A stretch of 64,000 nt of DNA from Paratinospora sagittata (lineage: Eukaryota > Streptophyta > Magnoliopsida > Ranunculales > Menispermaceae). Numbering within the stretch: position 1 is the first letter of the stretch; each line of letters opens with the position of its first letter. The notes under the pieces are model-generated. The model made no database searches. It saw nothing but the letters and a program-made list of their open reading frames with translations, and was not told where the DNA came from. This document shows positions 56,478 through 64,000 of the stretch, in pieces. The stretch spans positions 20,126,438 to 20,190,437 of the forward strand of contig CM069598.1 of the NCBI GenBank assembly GCA_035771175.1. The letters run 5' to 3'. The translations under genes were made by a program, and so were the position numbers.

Positions 56478-58932
56478 TGTAACGCCCGTACCTTATGATA
56501 ATGTCATTTTGACCCGTAGAGTACACGAATACGTATATGAGTATATGTATTTCATACTTGATGCGTGTTGGTACGAGTGTTCTTCCATGCTTTTAAGTTG
56601 TCTAATGTATATGAAAAGTCTCAGAATGATTGGAGACTCATTCAGTGTCAAAAAGGGTAAAAAAAAAGGACGAATTGGAGCAGTGGAGCTCGCTCCATAA
56701 TGGGAGAAATGCGCTCCCCTGGCCTAAAAAAAAATTGAATATCTGGGTAGAGGGGAGGAGTGCGCTCCATGAACCAGGCTGAGATAAAAAACTTCTCAGG
56801 AACTGGTGGAGCACGCTCCATGCTAGAAAATCCAGAAATTGGCAATTTTTATGTGTGGGCCCAAACTCGTGTATTTAAGCAACCAACACCCATTTTTCGT
56901 TCATTTTGCATCAAATTGAAAGGAAAGAGAGGGGAAAAGAGGGAGAAGGAGAAGAGAGGGTATTCCAAAGGGATTGCACCAAGATCTTGCTCTAAGGTAA
57001 AGATTTCTCCATTTTCTTCCATTAGAATACCTTTAATGATGATTGCAAGTTTTTGAATGATGTATCTTTTGCTATGGACCAAGGTTTTGTGTAGTTCCAG
57101 GTTAGGGTTTGGTTTGCATGTGCTCTTATGAGTTTGTTAATGGTAAAAACAACCTTCCTTAACCTAGATCTATACTCAATGAGTGTTTTTACACACTCAA
57201 ATCCCGGATTTGAAGGGGTGGTGGGGGAACACATATTTGAGTTAGGTCTTGCATGTTAAATATGTAAGATTAGAGGTAGTTGGAAACCCATTAATGGTGA
57301 AAACCCCAATTTCCAGTAAGAAATTGGTGGGGTTCTTTGTATTTGACCTAGAACTAGGTTGTGGACTTGGGGTTTTTCATTTAATGTGCATGTTAACTAT
57401 GATGAATAAATGAATCATTCTAGGTGAATGATGGTGTAATTTGGTGGTTATGCATGTTGGAAACCCTATGTGTAGTGTAAATTGGCTAAGGCTAGAATTT
57501 TGGGACGTTGTCCAAAATTGGGGCTTTTGGCCTAGTTGATGCCAATTGATTTGAATTGGCATGGGATTTGTCTATTAGCCTAATTTGTGTTAGAATGCAT
57601 GGTATTAATGGAGGTTGGATTATGGAATCAACCTTAGGCATTCTCTTGGGTTGTATAAGATCTAATTAGATGTTTTATGGCTTGAATGAGCTACAATGGT
57701 TAGCTCATTAGTGAAGTCATGTTAGAGTCTAATGTTGGCTAGTGAATTGAGGCTTAATCATGGTTATTTAGCATGTAATTGGAATGATTTTGATGATAAA
57801 TGAACCATGTTGTGTGCAGGGATTGTGATTGATCCAATTGTCGCCAATTAAGCTACTTGAAGGTTGAAATGCATAGGAGTGTATTTGGTGGCACTCTAGT
57901 GCTAAATTGGTTGGCTTGGGATTGGCTAGTCTAGCCAATCAACTGTGAGTGTTTCTTTACATTTGGTTTCTATATGTGGCATTGTATTATATAAAATGTT
58001 TTGAATCGATATATATGTGTTATGCATGTTTTAATGATTCATGAAATGAATTTGAGCATAAGTCTAGTTGGGTTAGCAATAGGTGTATCTGCTAGTAGGG
58101 ATTTTCTTTGGAAAATCTCATGTTGCTAGAGGCTATCCCTAGTTGCGGACTTTGCAGAGGGTTTTATGGCTTGTGTAGATAGGATCGCCTAGACATGGTA
58201 CTTGTCTTGGTGGGCTAATCTTATTAGCTACACAACCCCAGGAATCCTAATAGAATACGAGTATGCTAGATCGGATCGAGCTGTGAGTGTCGCAAACTCA
58301 GACCTTTGGTCCCCCTTACTCTGTCTAGGACTGCATATGGCATGTTTGGAAAAAAAAAATGATATGCATTGTCTTAGGTAATGACACGATGATTTATATT
58401 CGGCACGTATGTAATCTTTTATGACCATGTTATTTAAATTACTTCGAAGATCTTGCCATGTTTTATCTAAATACATGTATATTGCCACTTGTAGAAAACA
58501 TTTATTGAGCTTGTTGTAGCTCACTCCCTTTTTTATCATTTCAGGTTCTAATAGGGAAGGGGAAGGGGAAGGCTTAACTGCAGAGCGCTTCTAGTATTTT
58601 TGTGATGTAGGTGTATTAGTACATTTTCGTATTTTGGTATTTATGTACTTAATAACACTTATTGTATATACTTAACACTTAGATGGCTGTATTTATGGTT
58701 AGGTATAATTTGTATATTTGAACATTATGGACTTATTTTTTGTCATTTTTGGGAGATTTAATTATTTTGATGATCTGATTATGTCTATCTTCATGCTTAG
58801 ATGGATGCTAGATATGAGATTTGTGTTTATTAGGTTGTTTATATGAGACTGACGGGACGTCGGGTGTATCGAGAGACGATATACCTGGAGGTTTCGTGTC
58901 GGTTATGATGTCATTGGTTGTGGGTCATGACA
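56478..58932 (+). mobile_element. C2: long solo LTR
   Basis: It starts TGTAACGCCCGTACCTTA and ends GTGGGTCATGACA (2455 bp). The flanks CATTA (56473-56477) and CATCA (58933-58937) match at 4 of 5. The GGAGCTCGCTCC, GTGCGCTCC and GGAGCACGCTCC palindromic words are at 56684-56820. The TGAGC-loop-GCTCA hairpin is at 58506-58523 and TTTCAGG at 58539-58545. It is related to C1 along its length, with more divergence in the middle. No coding is present. Confidence 0.88.
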
Positions 58933-61380
58933 CATCACCTATGGGTTACAACCTAGGTTGAGAGGTTATTAAAAAAAATAAAATAATGGAGGCCCACATG
59001 AGAGGTTGAGCTTTGGATAAAATAACGAATGGAGCACTCTATCAATGGGTCTCAACAACTCAAAGCAAAAGAGATTTTAGGGTTAAAAAAAAAAAAAAAA
59101 AAAAAAAAAAGAAGCTCTCTACGGGAACATAGAGAAGAAAAGAAGAGAGAATGGAAAGTCGAGAAAATAGGAACGTTTGGGCGCGGGAAAGATTGGGGAT
59201 AACTATGGATTTGGGAAAATGTCGAAGAGGCGTGATCAAGCAACAACGATTTTCTTCCATGTTTTTTGTTTTTCACTTTGAAGGGAAGAAAAGTAGTAGT
59301 AGCAGCAAGTTTCTTAGAATTTTTTTTTGGTGTCTTCATGCTTAAAGGGTTACACTACGATTTTAGCACTTGTTGATTTAATTAGATTTTTCTATTGCAT
59401 TGTAGCTAGTTGTTTCGAGTTGTGCGTTGAACTTGATGCTCTTATTTTCAATATTCTGCAACTATAGTTTTAGATTTGTGGATTAGGAATTTTGAAGATG
59501 ATAATTATTTTCTAGGTTTGGTTATTGCATTATGGTTGTTTGATTCAATTTTATTAATTCTGAATTTTTTTTGGGTTAATTAGAGATTTGGAATTTAGTG
59601 ATTCATGCTTTAAATTTTCTGGTTTTGCTAGTAAATTTGATTAGTTGAATTGTTTGATTTTAGATTGTTTTATTTTGCAATAAATCTGAATTTTTTGGGT
59701 TAGTTTTAGAATCAGTTTATTTTTGTTAATTTGCAAGTGAATTTCTTTTTATGGGTTATTTTAAAATCATGTTAGGCTAGGTTAATTTTACTTAAGCTAT
59801 AAGTTTTGTTCTAATTAGTTCATGGGATTATTATTTTAGATAAAAAGGGGTTTTCATGTTTATTTTGATTTGATTAAAAATCTGAATTATGTTTTTGGGA
59901 AAAATTATTTTATCTATAAAGTTTTTTGATTGAATGTGATTTTCAAAATACATTGGATGCTTAAGATTCTCTGTGATAAAATATTGGTTTTAAACGTTGA
60001 TTTTTAGTTTGTCAAAATTATTTTTAGATTAATTATTTTTAGTTGGTTTAATGGATTTATCTTCTGGTTCAAATAAATTTTTATTCAATTTTAACTGAGT
60101 AATAATTATTTAAAATTGATCCCACGAATTAATAGAATAAGTCGTATATACCTTAGTAGTTTTTTTATTATTGAATTTGACTAATTATTTGTCTCTTTGT
60201 TGTCACGCTAGTCAATTTCTGTGGGATTGCTTGCAAGATTAAAATATCTCATTTAATTGAGAGTAACACTTATCTCCGAGAGTGTAGGTAAAATTAGGTT
60301 TTTGGGATTAAAGCTGAAAATAGATAATTTGTGCGTTTGTTTACTTTTAATTGACATATTCTTATTTACTTAGATATTTTTCTTATTCATTCATTTGTTT
60401 CTTCTCTCTCTTCATGGCAAAAGGGATTGTGTGTTTCCTAAAATATTGAATTTTGTTCTTTATAGGTTATCTTGTAATGTTTCAATCTCTAAACACTACT
60501 AGGTATGGTGTTTTAATCTTTTTACATATTAAATTTTTTGATGTTTTATTTCTCTTAGAATTGAATATTTGAACTCCATGTTTGTTAATTAGTAAGAAAA
60601 AAACTACATTGTTAGTATCTTAGAATTGAATATTTAATTGAATCTTTTTACATGATCTCATTGGGTAATGATATTTCTTATACATTGTTATTTTGTTAGA
60701 ATATGATAAAATGATGTGTGTATGAAGTATATTTGAATATGATTGTAAGATAAATAGAATAATTTGATAATATTTTTGTGATGTGTTTGTTTAGTTATAC
60801 TTGAATAAAATATGACTATGTGATTTACTTTAATGTGATGAGATGTGACTCTTTATATCAGAATTATATGAACTAGTTATTTACAAGTTGATTAAATTTT
60901 GAAATGTAAAAAATATAAGTGAAACTTTATCAATTTTTTTAACATACCTCGAAAATCGTGTTGACATATAAAATACTTAATATTTACTTTTATCTTTATA
61001 AGATTAATATTGTCATTTGTAATATTTTAATTTTTTTAATTTGTTTAATTGAGTTTATTTTTGTTTTGACATAGGTGTGGAGACTAAAATTACGGAATTG
61101 AACATTTTGGAAGTAATGTCACCAAATCATGTTTTTAGAAGCTAGCTCTTAGAATTTTTTGATAAATGTAAATTTTATGAGTTTATTTTCAAGGGTAAAT
61201 GATATATGTGGTTATATATACAATTTTTGCTATAACATTTATATAATTTTACACTTTGATGTATTTGTTTTCATGAAATATAATTTTTTTATGAGTTGAG
61301 AAAAATTATAAAAAATTAAGAATTATTGAGTATTAAGTACTAATTAGAGTACATTATAGTATCTTAAACCCTAATTTTTT
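58933..61380. other. AT-rich stretch, no recognised gene
   Basis: A 26-base A run is at 59085-59110. The only frame of note is 59151-59345 (64 codons, basic N-terminus MESRENRNVWARERLG, then a Ser run), without recognised similarity. Many TTTTAG/GGTTAG words give the look of intron or LTR filler. I cannot assign it. Confidence 0.4.
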
Positions 61381-61429
61381 TAAAAAATATCACATATTTT
61401 CCACGACATGCAATGCAAGTCATTAAATC

Positions 61430-61717
61430 ATTGGAGTGACATGTATATTTATAACATTTTAAACAAGCCGTTAAAACATGTTTAACGACATATTTGACAA
61501 GCCATTAAACGTAAATCTATGTCGTTAATAATGAATTATTTATGACATGTTAGAAACAAGTCATTAAAAGACGTTTAACGGCGCATTCCACAATCCATAA
61601 AAAGTGGAATATGCGCTATTAATAGTGGGAGCTTTACTACGACATCTTGAACAACGACTTGGAACCATTTCACGGCTTGTCAAACAAGCCGTTGAAAGTA
61701 ATATTTCTTGTAATTTA
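61430..61717. mobile_element. CACTA-type end with subterminal repeats
   Basis: At least seven copies of an AACAAGCCGTTAAA/ACAAGTCATTAAA word occur in both orientations. These include a palindromic pair, CGGCTTGTCAAACAAGCCG (61673-61691). The edge at 61717 reads, on the minus strand, TACAAGAAATATTACTTTC. This matches the common CACTACAAGAAA terminus after its first three bases, which are mutated (AAT instead of CAC). The far end is not identified. It abuts the copia I reverse transcriptase. Confidence 0.55.
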
Positions 61718-62117
61718 GTCCATATAAGGCCTTGTGCAATTTACACACCAAATGAGGAGAATTTGAATCTTCAAAACCAGGAGGTTATGACATATAAACC
61801 TCTTCACTCAAATCACCATTTAAAAATGCATTTTTGATATCTAATTGCTTAATCAAGCACCCTTTAGACAATGCAATTGTAAGAACTATCCTTATTGTTG
61901 TTTGTTCCACTGCAGGACTGAAAGTCTCTAAGAAATCAAAACCAAGAATTTGACCAAAACCTTTTGCTACTAGTCTAGCCTTATGCTTTGAGATACTACC
62001 ATCTGCATTTTCTTTTACTTTAAAAATCCATTTACAATCTATACGAGACCTGGTTTGAGGCAATTCAACTAATGACAAGGTGTTATTCCTTATTGATGCA
62101 AGATACTCATTAGTCAT
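61718..62117 (-). pseudogene. pol: Copia I reverse transcriptase N-terminal part
   Basis: It contains the RVT_2 hallmarks: CKWIFKVKENADGSISKHKARLVAKGF, here seen as CKWIFKVK and KHKARLVAKGF. Also present are TFSPAVEQTTIR, QLDIKNAFLNGDL and EEVYM. Past an in-frame TAA the text goes on with PPGFED and HKALYGL, and then breaks at 61718. The polymerase YVDD motif lies beyond the break and is absent. Confidence 0.9.
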
Positions 62118-62120
62118 AGC

Positions 62121-63114
62121 CTATTTCCATTCAGGTTGAAGAAGAGCTTCCTTAACAAATAAAGGTTCCTTGACAATCATAAAAACTTTGGGTTTAAAGA
62201 TACCTGATTTAAACCTTGTTTGCATAGGATGACCAACCACATTGTCAGAGGGTGTTGGCAGTAGAGAGGGCTGAGAAGGTATATCACCTAGATCAGGAGG
62301 AGTAACAGGAATACTATGAGCAATATCAACTGCAATTTCAGCAGAAACAGAAGAGCCACCAACATCAGAAATAACAGAAATTGGAGCAGAGGAAACATGC
62401 AAAGGAATTGAAACTGATGGTAGAGAATTGTCTGATGAAGAACCTGAAGCAGCCACACTTGAACCAAGTTTAGAATAAGGAAAAAACTCTCATTAAAATG
62501 ACATCTCGAGAGATGTATATTCTTCCATTTGGATTAAGACACTTACAACCTTTTTGGTTAAGGCCAAAACCCTAAAAATACACACTCAACTGATTTGAAC
62601 TACAACTTGTGTTTATTGTAAGGTCTTAAGTTTGTAAAACATGAGCATCCAAAAACTTTGAGAGATGAGTAATCATGAGCCTTGTTAAACAACTTCTCAA
62701 AAGGTGATTTGCCATGTAAAATAGAAGAAGGTAACCTGTTGATAAGTTATATTGTTGTTCTAACAGCTTCATCCCAAAATCTCAATGAAAGTGATGCATG
62801 AGCCAACAATGTCAATGCTTGCGTTTAGCTACTCCATGTTTCTCATGAGTAAGGGGACAAGACACCCTGTGCATAATTCCAGTCGACTGGAAAAACTTTG
62901 TAAGAGCTTGAAACTCTCCACCCAAATTAAATTGTATAGCTTTAATAGAACAACCAAGTTTTTACTCCATTTGAGACTTAAAATTCAAGAAAGTTTGATA
63001 AACATTGATTTGTTTTTCTAAAGATACACCCAAGTGAACTGAGAGAACGCATCAATAAAATGAACATAGTATTTATAGCCATGTGTTGAAGCAATGGGTG
63101 AAAGACCCCATACA
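62121..63114 (-). pseudogene. pol: Copia I integrase core remnant and Ser/Pro linker
   Basis: The linker 62456-62121 is Ser/Pro/Val-rich and ends HPMQTRFKSGIFKPK, the usual text just before copia RT. Upstream, through stops, the minus strand reads LINRLPSSILHGKSPFEKL, DYSSLKVFGC and ECVFLGF, the copia integrase C-terminal signature. The catalytic D,D,E region is not intact. Confidence 0.8.
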
Positions 63115-63960
63115 TCAGTGTGAATAAGTTCTAATGGCTTGCAAAAGGATATTTATGAATTTTACCCAAAAAATAGGTATTGCAAAAATCAAAAGCAGTT
63201 TTGTTATCAATAGACAAATTACAAAAACTAAGAACATCAAGAACAAATTTGGCAGAAGGATGCCTAAACGATTGTGCCATTGACCAAAAACATTATGATG
63301 ATTAGAAGAAACAGATGTAAAACATTGAGTAGTATTACATGAGGTTGAGGAAGAAACAGATACATGCGGATAAAACTTTAAGCTTGTTGCATCAAAGGCA
63401 TACAGGCCATTAGTGAGTTTCCCTTGCAGCTGGACCTTTTTGGTGACCTGATCCTTAACAAAGCAAATATCAAGATGGAATTCGAAAAAGACACGATTAT
63501 CTTTTGCAAATCTGGAAACACTTAATAGATTATTGGACGTAGAAGGAACATGAAGTAATTGATTTAAAGAAAGAAGTTGAGAATGAAAAGAAGCATTACC
63601 AATATGTTGAATAACAACACTAGAACCATCTCCCATATGAACTTGATCACCACTATTGTAAAACTCCTTGTTGATCAAGTTTTCAAGATGAGATGTACAA
63701 TGATTTGTGGCACCAGAATCTGGATACCAACATGAATATGTCACTGTGGAAGGAGATGCACACATAACAACTTGAACTTGCTTCGATTGTGGTAGATCTT
63801 GAGGACTAGTAAGAGCCACATTAAACCAATAATAGTATTTTAAAGCAATATGTCAAAGGTTTCCACAGATCTAAGATTGAGGCCTATTGTTCCCTTGAGA
63901 TCGACCACGACCACCAAAATATCTATTATTACCACCACCATGAGATCAAGAATTTGGATG
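63115..63960 (-). pseudogene. gag-pol: Copia I protease, GAG-pre-integrase and nucleocapsid remnant
   Basis: The frame 63819-63115 has the protease site CWYPDSGATNHCT and a NNLLSVSRFAKDN segment. The GAG-pre-integrase motif QWHNRLG follows, and a frameshift comes directly after. Upstream (63960-63840) the RGRSQGNNRPQ linker leads into a zinc knuckle of the form C-x2-C-x4-H-x4-C. Here it carries a stop and has lost the last Cys (Tyr) and the Gly before His (stop). Confidence 0.85.
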
Positions 63961-64000
63961 ATATTGTTTTGTTTGCATGAGCTCTATAGAAACAAATATT

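Larger units (their letters stand above)
61718..64000 (-). mobile_element. Copia element I, decayed and truncated
   Basis: On the minus strand from the right edge the order is nucleocapsid remnant, protease, GAG-pre-integrase, integrase, linker, reverse transcriptase. It stops within RT at 61718, where a CACTA end takes over. LTRs are not in the window. Stops and frameshifts are many. Confidence 0.88.

Noticed and set aside
59151..59345. 64-codon frame after the 26-base A run as a small gene
   Set aside because: No similarity, no clear promoter and no conserved copy. It overlaps antisense frames of similar length.
1..64000. tRNA, rRNA or snoRNA genes
   Set aside because: I saw no cloverleaf with CCA-adjacent acceptor pairing, no rRNA core words and no box C/D or H/ACA context. 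The TGGTATCAGAG matches are retroelement primer sites.

Overview
The window is plant nuclear DNA, most likely from a eudicot with a repeat-rich genome. It is AT-rich and built mainly from stacked LTR retrotransposons. It also holds one intact host gene with GT-AG introns, a beta-tubulin, and one host-gene stub, the first exon of a cytosolic triosephosphate isomerase. There are no operons, bacterial features or CRISPR arrays. I use local family names throughout: GyA and GyB are related chromodomain-type Ty3/gypsy elements; C, D and H are families seen only as solo LTRs; E is a small non-autonomous LTR element; F, G and I are Ty1/copia elements.

Positions 1-28.6 kb. The 5' end of a minus-strand GyA copy (GyA2) runs off the left edge (1-1644). 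Next comes GyB, a minus-strand gypsy element whose outer ends are 2546 and 28588, flanked on both sides by the 5-bp target duplication ATTGA. GyB has been broken up by four later insertions. These are an H solo LTR in its 3' LTR (3990-5357), a full-length plus-strand GyA1 (5619-16174, target duplication ATTTG), a GyA solo LTR (18307-19676, AGTCT), and a C solo LTR (21754-24407, TGTCC). GyA1 and GyB both carry, besides gag-PR-RT-RNaseH-IN-chromodomain, an extra reading frame before gag (ORF X) and another after integrase (ORF Y).

Positions 28.6-39.5 kb. Element E (28666-37395) is split by a D solo LTR, which itself contains an H solo LTR, and by an F copia LTR. The 3' end of copia element G (RNase H remnant, polypurine tract, LTR) follows.

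Positions 39.5-46.5 kb. This stretch holds a MITE, a CACTA-type terminus, a 5'-truncated LINE with its target duplication, a third GyA solo LTR (CTCAA), microsatellites and an older LINE RNase H remnant.

Positions 46.5-64 kb. The beta-tubulin gene is on the minus strand (47246-49676, three exons, 445 aa). It has a MITE relative in intron 1 and a better-preserved MITE just upstream. A GyB-like LTR split by a second F LTR follows, then the triosephosphate isomerase promoter and exon 1 spliced in silico to unrelated exons, a second C solo LTR, a long AT-rich stretch, and a degenerate CACTA end abutting a decayed minus-strand copia element (I) that runs off the right edge.

Only the tubulin gene looks functional. 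Every retroelement gag-pol is broken, and most of the stops are consistent with C-to-T change. The most unusual structures are the conserved accessory ORFs, a hairpin plus acceptor-like motif shared by four LTR families, hairpin-unit minisatellites just upstream of copia TATA boxes, and a GyA1 5' LTR that has lost its TATA segment.
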